Assembly: GCF_002803065.1 (NCBI RefSeq)
Contig: NZ_NNBL01000004.1
Location: forward strand, 5,831-69,830
DNA: 64,000 nucleotides
Direction: 5' to 3'
DNA from: Streptomyces sp. CB01635
GTDB taxonomy: Bacteria; Actinomycetota; Actinomycetes; Streptomycetales; Streptomycetaceae
Every line of letters starts with the position of its first letter. Position 1 is the first letter of the stretch. Below the pieces are notes generated by a model. The model saw only the letters and a program-made list of their open reading frames with translations, was not told the origin of the DNA and did not search any database. Positions 25,935-34,058 of the stretch are shown here, piece by piece. Both the position numbers and the translations under genes were made by a program.

Positions 25935-27368
25935 ATGGCAACGGCGCCCAGCGTCTCCTACTCGATGACGGTCCGCCTTGAGGTGCCCGCCAGCGGAACA
26001 GCGGTATCCCAACTCACGACGGCCGTGGAGTCCCACGGAGGCTCGGTGACCGGTCTCGACGTGACGGCGTCCGGCCACGAGAAACTCCGGATCGACGTCA
26101 CGATCGCCGCGAGCTCCACCTCGCACGCCGACGAGATCGTCGAGGGCCTGAACGGCATCGAGGGCGTCGTCCTCGGCAAGGTCTCCGACCGTACGTTCCT
26201 GATGCACCTCGGCGGCAAGATCGAGATGCAGTCGAAGCATCCCATTCGCAACCGTGACGACCTGTCCATGATCTACACGCCGGGTGTGGCCCGCGTGTGC
26301 ATGGCGATCGCCGAGAACCCCGAGGACGCCCGGCGTCTGACGATCAAGCGGAACACCGTTGCGGTCGTGACGGACGGCTCCGCCGTGCTCGGCCTCGGCA
26401 ACATCGGCCCGATGGCCGCCATGCCGGTCATGGAGGGCAAGGCGGCCCTCTTCAAGCGCTTCGCCGACATCGATGCCTGGCCGATCTGCCTGGACACCCA
26501 GGACACCGACGCGATCGTCGAGATCGTCAAGGCCATCGCCCCCGGCTTCGCCGGCATCAACCTCGAGGACATCTCCGCCCCGCGCTGCTTCGAGATCGAG
26601 GCCCGCCTGCGTGAGGCCCTCGACATCCCGGTCTTCCACGACGACCAGCACGGCACGGCCATCGTCGTCCTCGCCGCCCTGACGAACGCCCTGCGTGTCG
26701 CGGGCAAGGCCATCGGCGACATCCGCGTCGTCATGTCCGGCGCGGGCGCGGCCGGCACGGCGATTCTCAAGCTCCTGATCGCGGCCGGTGTCAAGAACGC
26801 GGTCGTCGCCGACATCCATGGTGTCGTCCATGCGGACCGCGCGGACCTCGTCGACGCGAAGGCCGATTCGCCGCTGCGCTGGATCGCCGACAACACCAAC
26901 CCCGAGGGCCTCACGGGCACGCTCAAGGAGGCCGTGCGCGGCGCCGACGTGTTCATCGGAGTCTCCGCTCCGAACGTGCTCGACGGGGACGACGTGGCGG
27001 CCATGGCCGAGGGCGCGATCGTGTTCGCGCTCGCGAACCCCGACCCCGAGGTCGACCCCGCAATCGCCCGTCAGACGGCGGCAGTTGTGGCCACGGGCCG
27101 CTCGGACTTCCCGAACCAGATCAACAACGTCCTCGTGTTCCCGGGCGTCTTCCGTGGCCTCCTCGACGCCCAGTCGCGTACGGTCAACACGGAGATGATG
27201 CTGGCCGCCGCGGCCGCCCTGGCGGACGTGGTGAGCGAGGACGAGCTCAACCCGAACTACATCATTCCGAGCGTCTTCAACGACAAGGTCGCGGGCGCCG
27301 TCGCCGGAGCGGTGCGTAACGCCGCGAAGGCCGCCGGCGCCGCTGTGACAGGCGCCACGGCCTCCTGA
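25935..27368 (+). CDS. NAD(P)-dependent malic enzyme with N-terminal ACT domain
   Basis: A 477-residue malate oxidoreductase that decarboxylates malate to pyruvate. Residues ~8-85 form an ACT-like regulatory domain, usual for actinobacterial forms. The catalytic part contains YTPGVARVC (Tyr), KRNTVAVVTDGSAVLGLGN, FHDDQHGTAIV (metal-binding Asp) and the nucleotide-binding loop MSGAGAAGTAILKLL. Cytoplasmic; it feeds pyruvate and reducing power for storage-lipid and polyketide synthesis in Streptomyces. ATG 25935 gives the full ACT domain. The following 296-base gap is the hup upstream region. Confidence 0.94.
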   Translation: MATAPSVSYSMTVRLEVPASGTAVSQLTTAVESHGGSVTGLDVTASGHEKLRIDVTIAASSTSHADEIVEGLNGIEGVVLGKVSDRTFLMHLGGKIEMQSKHPIRNRDDLSMIYTPGVARVCMAIAENPEDARRLTIKRNTVAVVTDGSAVLGLGNIGPMAAMPVMEGKAALFKRFADIDAWPICLDTQDTDAIVEIVKAIAPGFAGINLEDISAPRCFEIEARLREALDIPVFHDDQHGTAIVVLAALTNALRVAGKAIGDIRVVMSGAGAAGTAILKLLIAAGVKNAVVADIHGVVHADRADLVDAKADSPLRWIADNTNPEGLTGTLKEAVRGADVFIGVSAPNVLDGDDVAAMAEGAIVFALANPDPEVDPAIARQTAAVVATGRSDFPNQINNVLVFPGVFRGLLDAQSRTVNTEMMLAAAAALADVVSEDELNPNYIIPSVFNDKVAGAVAGAVRNAAKAAGAAVTGATAS

Positions 27369-27664
27369 GGCCCGGCGCGTCGCGGAATGCGGGGCCCCTG
27401 GCTGCCCTCTAGGGTGGCCGGGAAGCACGGCCCCGACCCCGCCCCAGTCCGGGACGGCGACGCATTTCGGTGACCCCCGAGGGCGCCGGATTGGCTTTCC
27501 CGCCGCTGGTGGGGGCAGGATGCGTCTTCGGGCGCGAGGGTCTGAAGACGGACCCGGGTCCGGGGCCTGACCGAGGACCCTGGCAGCATCGGCTTCGCTG
27601 TGCCCAACATGCGGCTCCGCCGCGTGGCACGCCTCAACGGCAAGAAGAACACGGGAGTACAAAC

Positions 27665-27946
27665 ATGAACCGCAGTGAGCTGGTGGCCGCGCTGGCCGAC
27701 CGCGCCGAGGTGACCCGCAAGGACGCCGACGCCGTGCTGGCCGCGTTCGCCGAGACGGTCGGCGAGATCGTTGCCAAGGGCGACGAGAAGGTCACCATCC
27801 CCGGCTTCCTGACCTTCGAGCGCACGCACCGTGCCGCTCGCACCGCCCGCAACCCGCAGACCGGCGAGCCGATCAACATCCCGGCCGGTTTCAGCGTGAA
27901 GGTGTCCGCGGGCTCCAAGCTCAAGGAAGCCGCCAAGGGCAAGTAA
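27665..27946 (+). CDS. hup: HU-family nucleoid protein HupA
   Basis: A 93-residue DNA-binding protein of standard HU length. MNRSELVAALADRAEVTRKD starts the helical dimerisation body. The beta-arm carries RTARNPQTGEPINIPAG with the Arg and Pro that intercalate into the DNA minor groove. There is no lysine-rich tail, so this is the short HupA type rather than HupS. Start ATG 27665. The upstream region (27369-27664) has no other gene; in-frame upstream codons are not part of HU. A perfect terminator follows 12 bases after the stop. Confidence 0.97.
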   Translation: MNRSELVAALADRAEVTRKDADAVLAAFAETVGEIVAKGDEKVTIPGFLTFERTHRAARTARNPQTGEPINIPAGFSVKVSAGSKLKEAAKGK

Positions 27947-27958
27947 GCCAGGCAACAG

Positions 27959-27993
27959 AAGGGGCGGCCACCCGGTTCGGGTGGCCGCCCCTT
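27959..27993. terminator. Terminator between hup and murA
   Basis: A 15-bp perfect inverted repeat (AAGGGGCGGCCACCC and complement) with a GGTTC-type loop, then TCTGTGTT. Confidence 0.9.
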
Positions 27994-28043
27994 CTGTGTT
28001 GTTGCGGCGCTCAGGAAGGCGTCAGCAGCCTCCTGCGGCCAGC

Positions 28044-28085
28044 CCGGGAGCTCGGCCTTCGCGCCGAGCTCCACGAGCTTCTCCA
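28044..28085 (-). repeat. Duplicated copy of the murA 3' end outside the gene
   Basis: The stretch repeats 28151-28193, the last codons of murA, at a distance of ~108 bases. The core of 30 bases at 28056-28085 is identical to 28164-28193. Read on the minus strand it encodes EKLVELGAKAELPG, against EKLVELGAKVELPG in MurA. The two copies flank the hairpin at 28092-28117. Confidence 0.85.
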
Positions 28086-28091
28086 GGCTGT

Positions 28092-28117
28092 GTCCGCCCG
28101 GGGGATGGCCCCCGGAC
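28092..28117 (-). terminator. Hairpin downstream of murA
   Basis: GTCCG...CGGAC with an inner CCGGGGG/CCCCCGG stem. It lies 18 bases past the murA stop, between the two copies of the murA tail. Confidence 0.65.
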
Positions 28118-28134
28118 CCCCAGCCGGCTTGTGG

Positions 28135-29475
28135 CTAGCCCAGTGCCTTGCCGGGCAGCTCGACCTTCGCGCCGAGCTCCACGAGCTTCTCCATGAAGTT
28201 CTCGTAGCCGCGGTTGATCAGGTCGATGCCGTGGACGCGGCTCGTGCCCTGGGCGGCCAGGGCCGCGATCAGGTACGAGAAGCCGCCGCGCAGGTCGGGG
28301 ATGACCAGGTCGGCGCCCTGGAGCTTCGTCGGGCCCGACACGACCGCGGAGTGCAGGAAGTTGCGCTGGCCGAAGCGGCAGTCCGAGCCGCCCAGGCACT
28401 CGCGGTAGAGCTGGATGTGCGCGCCCATCTGGTTCAGCGCGGACGTGAAGCCCAGGCGGGACTCGTAGACCGTCTCGTGGACGATGGACAGACCCGAGGC
28501 CTGCGTCAGGGCCACGACGAGCGGCTGCTGCCAGTCGGTCTGGAAGCCGGGGTGGACGTCCGTCTCCAGGGCGATCGACTTCAGCGAGCCGCCCGGGTGC
28601 CAGAAGCGGATGCCCTCGTCGTCGATCTCGAAGGCGCCGCCGACCTTGCGGTACGTGTTCAGGAACGTCATCATCGAGCGCTGCTGGGCGCCGCGGACGT
28701 AGATGTTGCCCTCGGTCGCCAGCGCGGCCGACGCCCACGACGCGGCCTCCAGGCGGTCCGAGAGGGCGCGGTGCGTGTAGCCGCCGAGCTTGTCGACACC
28801 CGTGACCCGGATGGTCCGGTCGGTGTCCATGGCGATGATCGCGCCCATCTTCTGCAGGACGCAGATGAGGTCCTCGATCTCGGGCTCCACGGCCGCGTTC
28901 GAGAGCTCGGTCACGCCCTCGGCCAGCACGGCCGTCAGGAGCACCTGCTCGGTCGCGCCGACCGACGGGTACGGCAGCCGGATCTTCGTGCCGCGCAGCC
29001 GCTGCGGGGCCTCCAGGTACTGGCCGTCCGCCCGCTTCTCGATGGTCGCGCCGAACTGGCGGAGCACCTCGAAGTGGAAGTCGATCGGCCGGCCGCCGAT
29101 GTCGCAGCCGCCGAGGCCGGGGATGAACGCGTGGCCGAGCCGGTGCAGGAGCGGCCCGCACAGCAGGATCGGAATGCGCGAGGAGCCGGCGTGCGCGTCG
29201 ATGTCGGCGACGTTGGCGCTCTCCACGTGCGACGGGTCCATGATCAGCTCGCCGGGTTCCTCACCCGGGCGGACCGTCACGCCGTGCAGCTGGAGGAGGC
29301 CGCGTACGACCCGGACGTCACGGATGTCCGGGACGTTGCGCAGCCGGCTCGGCTCGCTGCCGAGCAGCGCGGCGACCATGGCCTTGGGCACGAGGTTCTT
29401 CGCGCCGCGGACACGGATCTCGCCCTCCAGCGGGGTTCCGCCGTGGACAAGCAGTACATCGTCGGTGACGGTCAT
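28135..29475 (-). CDS. murA: UDP-N-acetylglucosamine 1-carboxyvinyltransferase MurA
   Basis: A 446-residue cytoplasmic enzyme that transfers enolpyruvate from PEP to UDP-GlcNAc, the first committed step of peptidoglycan synthesis. The N-terminal KNLVPKAMVAALL region carries the conserved Lys-Asn. The active-site loop GGCDIGGRPID has Cys124, so the usual fosfomycin target is retained, unlike the Asp form of mycobacteria. ATG 29475 gives MTVTDDVLLVHGG; upstream in-frame sequence is repeat-like and not conserved-looking. The gene is convergent with hup. Its 326-base upstream gap carries a 13-bp tandem repeat. Confidence 0.95.
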   Translation of the reverse strand: MTVTDDVLLVHGGTPLEGEIRVRGAKNLVPKAMVAALLGSEPSRLRNVPDIRDVRVVRGLLQLHGVTVRPGEEPGELIMDPSHVESANVADIDAHAGSSRIPILLCGPLLHRLGHAFIPGLGGCDIGGRPIDFHFEVLRQFGATIEKRADGQYLEAPQRLRGTKIRLPYPSVGATEQVLLTAVLAEGVTELSNAAVEPEIEDLICVLQKMGAIIAMDTDRTIRVTGVDKLGGYTHRALSDRLEAASWASAALATEGNIYVRGAQQRSMMTFLNTYRKVGGAFEIDDEGIRFWHPGGSLKSIALETDVHPGFQTDWQQPLVVALTQASGLSIVHETVYESRLGFTSALNQMGAHIQLYRECLGGSDCRFGQRNFLHSAVVSGPTKLQGADLVIPDLRGGFSYLIAALAAQGTSRVHGIDLINRGYENFMEKLVELGAKVELPGKALG

Positions 29476-29493
29476 GAATCTCGCGTTCCGATG

Positions 29494-29519
29494 AGATGGA
29501 CAGGACAGATGGACAGGAC
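29494..29519 (-). repeat. Two tandem 13-bp repeats upstream of murA
   Basis: AGATGGACAGGAC occurs at 29494-29506 and again at 29507-29519, 19 bases upstream of the murA start. It would be in the 5' leader or promoter. The rest of the 29476-29801 gap contains no gene; TTGACT at 29760-29765 could be a -35 for yqgE. Confidence 0.85.
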
Positions 29520-29801
29520 CGCAGGGCGGAGCCGTCGGGCGAGGCCTTTCGGGCCGGGCCGCTGGGCGGGCCAAGGCATAAGCGTAAGGGCCGCCTACCC
29601 CCCTTCTGTAGGCCCAAGTGCACAGGCGGGGCGTCATGACTTCGCTACAACACGAAATGTCGCTGAACGGGCGCGGAGGGTTACCTTCCGGGAGCGGTTC
29701 ACGGCGCGCGCCCCGGGCGCGTGAGGCGTCTCTGAGCTGGGCGCACCCGGGAAGGGCCATTGACTCCCCGCTCGGCGGCAAGATGCGGGATCATGTCTGG
29801 C

Positions 29802-30362
29802 ATGACCGAGGTGTCCTCGCTCACAGGGCGGCTGCTCGTGGCCACACCCGCCCTTGCGGACCCGAACTTCGACCGGGCGGTCGTGCTGCTCCTCGACCAC
29901 GACGAGGAGGGCTCGCTCGGCGTCGTCCTCAACCGGCCCACGCCGGTCGGGGTCGGGGACATCCTGGAGGGCTGGGGCGAGCTCGCAGGGGATCCGGGCG
30001 TCGTCTTCCAGGGCGGCCCGGTCTCGCTCGACTCGGCGCTCGGCGTAGCGGTGATCCCCGGCGACGAAGGGCCCCTCGGCTGGCGCCGCGTCCACGGCGC
30101 GATCGGCCTCGTCGACCTGGAGGCCCCTCCCGAGCTGCTCGCCTCCGCCCTCGGTTCCCTGCGGATCTTCGCGGGGTACGCGGGCTGGGGCCCGCGCCAG
30201 CTGGAGTCCGAGCTGACGGACGGCGCCTGGTACGTCGTCGAGTCGGAGCCGGGCGACGTCTCGTCGACGGACCCCGAGGGCCTGTGGCGGGCGGTACTGC
30301 GACGCCAGCGCAGCGACCTGGCGATGGTGGCGACGTACCCGGACGATCCCTCGCTCAACTGA
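29802..30362 (+). CDS. YqgE/AlgH family protein (DUF179)
   Basis: A 186-residue cytoplasmic protein of the YqgE/AlgH family, whose biochemical role is unknown. Family motifs are TGRLLVATPALADPNFDRAV, HDEEGSLGVVLNRP, QGGPVS and GYAGWGPRQLESEL. ATG 29802 gives MTEVSSLTG; ATG 29793 would add three residues. It is divergent from murA. Conserved position between murA and the DUF3039 gene in streptomycetes, as I recall. Confidence 0.93.
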   Translation: MTEVSSLTGRLLVATPALADPNFDRAVVLLLDHDEEGSLGVVLNRPTPVGVGDILEGWGELAGDPGVVFQGGPVSLDSALGVAVIPGDEGPLGWRRVHGAIGLVDLEAPPELLASALGSLRIFAGYAGWGPRQLESELTDGAWYVVESEPGDVSSTDPEGLWRAVLRRQRSDLAMVATYPDDPSLN

Positions 30363-30462
30363 GGCCGCCGGCCGGTGCCGTGATCGACGGAAATCGGGCG
30401 TGCGGGCCCTTCACCCCGAGGCCGCTGCCCCTTCTCCCGGCGCTTAAGTACCCTTGGCCTTT

Positions 30463-30750
30463 ATGAGCACTCTTGAGCCCGAGCGCGGGACAGGTACGGG
30501 GACCCTCGTAGAGCCGACGCCGCAGACGTCGCACGGTGACGGCGACCACGAGCGCTACGCCCACTATGTCCAGAAGGACAAGATCATGGCGAGCGCCCTC
30601 GAGGGGACGCCGGTCGTCGCGCTCTGCGGCAAGGTCTGGGTGCCGGGCCGGGACCCGAAGAAGTACCCCGTGTGTCCCATGTGCAAGGAGATCTACGAGT
30701 CCATGGGCGCCGGTGGCGACAAGGACAAGGGCGGCAAGGACAAGAAGTAG
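30463..30750 (+). CDS. DUF3039 zinc-binding-like small protein
   Basis: A 95-residue actinobacterial protein of the DUF3039 type. The core has ALCGKVWVPGRDPKKYPVCP then CKEIYES, giving a CxxC (CPMC) and an upstream Cys that could bind a metal. The C-terminus is a Lys/Asp/Gly tail. It resembles the rubredoxin-like fold of RNA-polymerase-associated small proteins only superficially, and function is unknown. TACCCT 30449-30454 lies eight bases before the ATG with no Shine-Dalgarno sequence. A terminator follows. Confidence 0.85.
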   Translation: MSTLEPERGTGTGTLVEPTPQTSHGDGDHERYAHYVQKDKIMASALEGTPVVALCGKVWVPGRDPKKYPVCPMCKEIYESMGAGGDKDKGGKDKK

Positions 30751-30817
30751 AAGCAGCGAGCACGAGGGCAGGAAGCGGCGGTTCGCGTCGCTGCGGAAGG
30801 TTCTTGAGGCTGCTGCG

Positions 30818-30860
30818 AAAGGCCCCCGAGGTGCGCATCTGTCGCGCCATGGGGGCCTTT
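30818..30860 (+). terminator. Terminator after the DUF3039 gene
   Basis: AAAGGCCCCC at 30818-30827 pairs with GGGGGCCTTT at 30851-30860. The 23-base interval between them contains a smaller GC-rich inverted segment. Confidence 0.75.
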
Positions 30861-30886
30861 GTGCTGCCTGCGCGACCGTTGCGCTC

Positions 30887-30902
30887 AGTGGTCTGGACCT
30901 CC
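30887..30902 (+). promoter_or_regulatory. DasR-responsive-element-like operator
   Basis: AGTGGTCTGGACCTCC matches 12 of 16 positions of the dre consensus ACTGGTCTAGACCACT known for the GlcNAc-6-P-sensing repressor DasR. It lies 73 bases ahead of a sugar importer operon that ends in a beta-N-acetylhexosaminidase, which makes DasR control sensible. Confidence 0.5.
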
Positions 30903-30911
30903 TAGCCTCCT

Positions 30912-30946
30912 CTGTGTTGTGCACAGCAAAACCGCCATTGCATATG
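30912..30946 (+). promoter_or_regulatory. Promoter with overlapping palindrome for the sugar importer operon
   Basis: TTGTGC (30917-30922) and CATATG (30941-30946) are 18 bases apart. The palindrome CTGTGTTGTGCACAG (30912-30926) overlaps the -35, and TTGCATATGTTGCAA follows over the -10. Either could be an additional operator. Confidence 0.35.
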
Positions 30947-30974
30947 TTGCAACGACACTTCGGAGGCTGCCCCC

Positions 30975-32267
30975 ATGAAGCTCCCCGTCCGAATGGCCTT
31001 GCCCCTGGCCGCACTTGCCCTCGCCACCGCCTGCGCCCCCGGGACCTCGGACAACGGCTCCGCCGGGGACGACAAGAGCGGGACCCTGCGTGTCTGGCTC
31101 TTCCAGGAGGTCAACAACCAGCCGAAGCGGAAGGTCGTCGACGCGGCCGTCGCCGCCTTCGAGAAGTCCCACAAGGGCGCCGACGTCAAGGTCGAGTACA
31201 TACCCGTCGAGACCCGCGCCGAGAAGATCAAGGCCGCCTTCAACGACCCGAAGAGCGCGCCCGACGTCATCGAGTACGGCAACACCGACACCGCCGGATA
31301 CGTCAAGGACGGCGGCCTCGCCGACGTGACCGCCGAGTTCGGCGCCTGGTCCGAGGCCAAGGACACCGACCCGACGGCCAAGGAGTCCGTGACCGTCGAC
31401 GGAAAGATCTACGGCGCCCCCTACTTCGTCGGCGTGCGCGCCCTCTACTACCGCACCGACGTCTTCAAGGACCTCAAGCTCGGCGTCCCGACGACGCAGG
31501 CCCGACTCGCCGCCACGGCACGGAAGATCCACAAGGCGAAACCGGACCTGTACGGCCTCGCGGTCGGCGGCGCGTACACGTACGGCGCGATGCCGTTCAT
31601 CTGGTCCCAGGGCGGCGAACTCGCCGAGAAGAAGGGCGGATCGTACGAGTCGGCCATCGACAGCCCGGCCGCGCGCAAGGGCATCGAGGCCTACACATCC
31701 CTCTTCGGCGACGACAACTGTCCCGCGGCCAAGTGCGCCGGCATGGGCGGCAACGACACCGTCACCGCCTTCGCCTCCGGCAAGGCCGGCATGGCCATCG
31801 GTGGCGACTTCAGTCACCAGGCCATGGAGGACGGCAAGGTCAAGGGCAAGTACGCCGTCGTGCCGCTGCCCGGCGCGGACAAGGGCGGCATCGCCCCGGC
31901 CTTCGCGGGCGGCAACAACATCGGCGTGCTCAAGAGCACCTCGCACCGCACGCTCGCCGTGGACCTCATGAAGAGCCTCGCCTCGAAGAAGACGCAGGGC
32001 GAACTCTTCGACGCGATGGGCTTCCTGCCCACGTACACGGACGTCCGCGAGAGCGTCGCGAAGAAGGAGCCCTTCGTCGCGCCCTTCATCAAGACCCTCG
32101 GCGCCGGCGCCAAGTTCGTGCCCGCCTCGCCCGCGTGGGGTCAGATAGACGCCTCGCTCGTCCTGCCGACCATGTTCCAGGAGATCGTCAGCGGACGTAA
32201 GGACGTGGCGACCGCCTCGCGGGACGCGGCGAAGAAGATGGACACCGCCTTCCGCACCGCGGGCTGA
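30975..32267 (+). CDS. ABC sugar transporter, substrate-binding lipoprotein
   Basis: A 430-residue extracytoplasmic solute-binding protein of the oligosaccharide (family 1) type. The lipoprotein signal ends in the lipobox LATAC, so the mature protein is anchored by Cys20-like lipid. LRVWLFQEVNNQPKRKVVDA opens the binding domain, and GVRALYYRTDVF and GGDFSHQAM are typical ligand-site segments. It is first in a tight four-gene operon with two permeases and a GH20 enzyme. The likely ligand is therefore a GlcNAc-containing oligosaccharide (inference). No ATPase gene is present, so the shared MsiK-type ATPase is probably used. Confidence 0.93.
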   Translation: MKLPVRMALPLAALALATACAPGTSDNGSAGDDKSGTLRVWLFQEVNNQPKRKVVDAAVAAFEKSHKGADVKVEYIPVETRAEKIKAAFNDPKSAPDVIEYGNTDTAGYVKDGGLADVTAEFGAWSEAKDTDPTAKESVTVDGKIYGAPYFVGVRALYYRTDVFKDLKLGVPTTQARLAATARKIHKAKPDLYGLAVGGAYTYGAMPFIWSQGGELAEKKGGSYESAIDSPAARKGIEAYTSLFGDDNCPAAKCAGMGGNDTVTAFASGKAGMAIGGDFSHQAMEDGKVKGKYAVVPLPGADKGGIAPAFAGGNNIGVLKSTSHRTLAVDLMKSLASKKTQGELFDAMGFLPTYTDVRESVAKKEPFVAPFIKTLGAGAKFVPASPAWGQIDASLVLPTMFQEIVSGRKDVATASRDAAKKMDTAFRTAG

Positions 32268-32271
32268 CCGC

Positions 32272-33168
32272 GTGGCCACCACCACCGCCCGCCGCACCGG
32301 CGCCTGGACCCCCTGGCTCTATCTCGCCCCCGCCCTGCTCCTCCTCGGCGGGCTCCTCGTCTACCCCGTCTACCAACTCGGCCTGATCTCGTTCCTCGAA
32401 TACACCCAGGCCCAGGTCAGCGGCGGCGAACCGACCACGTTCCAGGGGCTCGGGAACTACGCGACGCTCTTCGCCGACGAGCAGTTCTGGCAGGTGCTGC
32501 TCGCCACGGTCCTGTTCGCCGCCGCGTGCGTCGTCTCCACCCTCGCCGTCGGCTGCGCCCTCGCCGTCCTGCTCACCCGCGTACGTGCCCTGCCCCGGCT
32601 CGCCCTGATGCTGGCCGCGCTCGGCGCCTGGGCGACGCCCGCCGTCACCGGCTCGACGGTGTGGATGTTCCTCTTCGACCCGGACTTCGGCCCGGTCAAC
32701 CGGGTGTTCGGGCTCGGCGACTTCTCGTGGACGTACGGCCGCTACAGCGCCTTCGCGCTCGTCCTGCTCGAAGTGGTGTGGTGTTCCTTCCCGTTCGTGA
32801 TGGTCACCGTGTACGCGGGCATCAGGGCGATCCCGGAGGAGGTCGTCGAGGCGGCGGCGCTCGACGGGGCTTCGCAGTGGCGGACCTGGCGCTCGGTGCT
32901 CGCGCCGATGCTGCGGCCGATCCTCCTCGTCGTCACCGTCCAGTCGGTCATCTGGGACTTCAAGGTGTTCACCCAGATCTACGTCATGACGAACGGCGGC
33001 GGCATCGCGGGCCAGAACCTCGTGCTCAACGTGTACGCGTACCAAAAGGCCTTCGCGTCGAGCCAGTACAGCCTCGGCTCGGCGATCGGCGTCGTCATGC
33101 TGCTGATCCTGCTCGCCGTCACGCTCGGCTACCTGCGGATCCTGCGCCGCAGAGGGGAGGAGCTGTGA
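32272..33168 (+). CDS. ABC sugar transporter, permease subunit 1
   Basis: A 298-residue inner-membrane permease with six predicted helices. The EAA loop EAAALDGASQWRTWRSVLAP, which contacts the ATPase, is near residues 200-220. GTG 32272 starts four bases after the lipoprotein gene. Its last codons overlap the next permease gene by four bases (GTGA). It is the MalF/LacF-type partner in the importer. Confidence 0.93.
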   Translation: MATTTARRTGAWTPWLYLAPALLLLGGLLVYPVYQLGLISFLEYTQAQVSGGEPTTFQGLGNYATLFADEQFWQVLLATVLFAAACVVSTLAVGCALAVLLTRVRALPRLALMLAALGAWATPAVTGSTVWMFLFDPDFGPVNRVFGLGDFSWTYGRYSAFALVLLEVVWCSFPFVMVTVYAGIRAIPEEVVEAAALDGASQWRTWRSVLAPMLRPILLVVTVQSVIWDFKVFTQIYVMTNGGGIAGQNLVLNVYAYQKAFASSQYSLGSAIGVVMLLILLAVTLGYLRILRRRGEEL

Positions 33169-34058
33169 GCTCCGTACGTGCTGCGAGTCCCGTACGCGCT
33201 GTGAGCTCCGTCCGGGTACGGGTCCGGGTGAGGGTGCGGCGGCCGTGGCGGCTCGCCGCCGAGGCGTCCGCCCTCCTGATCGCCCTCGTCGTCGCCTTCC
33301 CCCTCTACTGGATGGTGCTCGGTGCCTTCAAGCCGGCCGGGGAGATCGAGTCGACCGAGCCGAGGCCCTGGACGCTCGCGCCCTCGCTCGACTCCTTCCG
33401 GCGCGTCTTCCAACAGCAGGAATTCGGCCGGTACTTCCTCAACAGCCTGATCGTCGCGGGCACCGTCGTCGTGCTCTCCGCCCTCGTCGCATTCCTCGCG
33501 GCGACCGCGGTGACAAGGTTCCGGTTCAGGTTCCGCACGACGCTTCTCATCATGTTCCTGGTGGCGCAGATGGTGCCCGTCGAGGCCCTCACCATTCCGC
33601 TCTTCTTCCTCATGCGGGATTTCGGGCAGCTCAACACGCTGGGCTCACTGATCCTTCCGCACCTGGCGTTCTCGCTGCCGTTCGCGGTGTGGATGCTCCG
33701 GGGCTTTGTGAAGGCCGTGCCTGAAGCGCTTGAGGAGGCGGCGTACATCGACGGCGCGAGCCGCACCAGGTTCCTCTGGCAGATCCTTTTCCCGCTGGTC
33801 TTTCCCGGCCTCGTGGCGACCAGCGTGTTCTCGTTCATCTCCACCTGGAACGACTTCCTGTTCGCGAAGTCCTTCATCATCAGCGACACCTCGCAGTCGA
33901 CCCTGCCCATGGCCCTGCTCGTCTTCTTCAAACCCGACGAGAACGACTGGGGCGGCATCATGGCGGCGTCGACGGTAATGACCATTCCGGTACTGGTCTT
34001 CTTCGTACTCGTACAGCGGCGCCTGGTGTCCGGGCTCGGCGGCGCGGTTAAGGACTGA
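33165..34058 (+). CDS. ABC sugar transporter, permease subunit 2
   Basis: A 297-residue MalG-type permease. The EAA loop reads EEAAYIDGASRTRFLWQILF, and the family C-terminus QRRLVSGLGGAVKD is intact. The N-terminus has an unusual Val/Arg repeat (VRVRVRVRVRR) before the first helix, produced by alternating GT/CG codons. GTG 33165 follows GGGGAGG and overlaps the previous stop. The stop overlaps the next ATG (TGATG), so all four genes are coupled. Confidence 0.92.
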   Translation: MSSVRAASPVRAVSSVRVRVRVRVRRPWRLAAEASALLIALVVAFPLYWMVLGAFKPAGEIESTEPRPWTLAPSLDSFRRVFQQQEFGRYFLNSLIVAGTVVVLSALVAFLAATAVTRFRFRFRTTLLIMFLVAQMVPVEALTIPLFFLMRDFGQLNTLGSLILPHLAFSLPFAVWMLRGFVKAVPEALEEAAYIDGASRTRFLWQILFPLVFPGLVATSVFSFISTWNDFLFAKSFIISDTSQSTLPMALLVFFKPDENDWGGIMAASTVMTIPVLVFFVLVQRRLVSGLGGAVKD

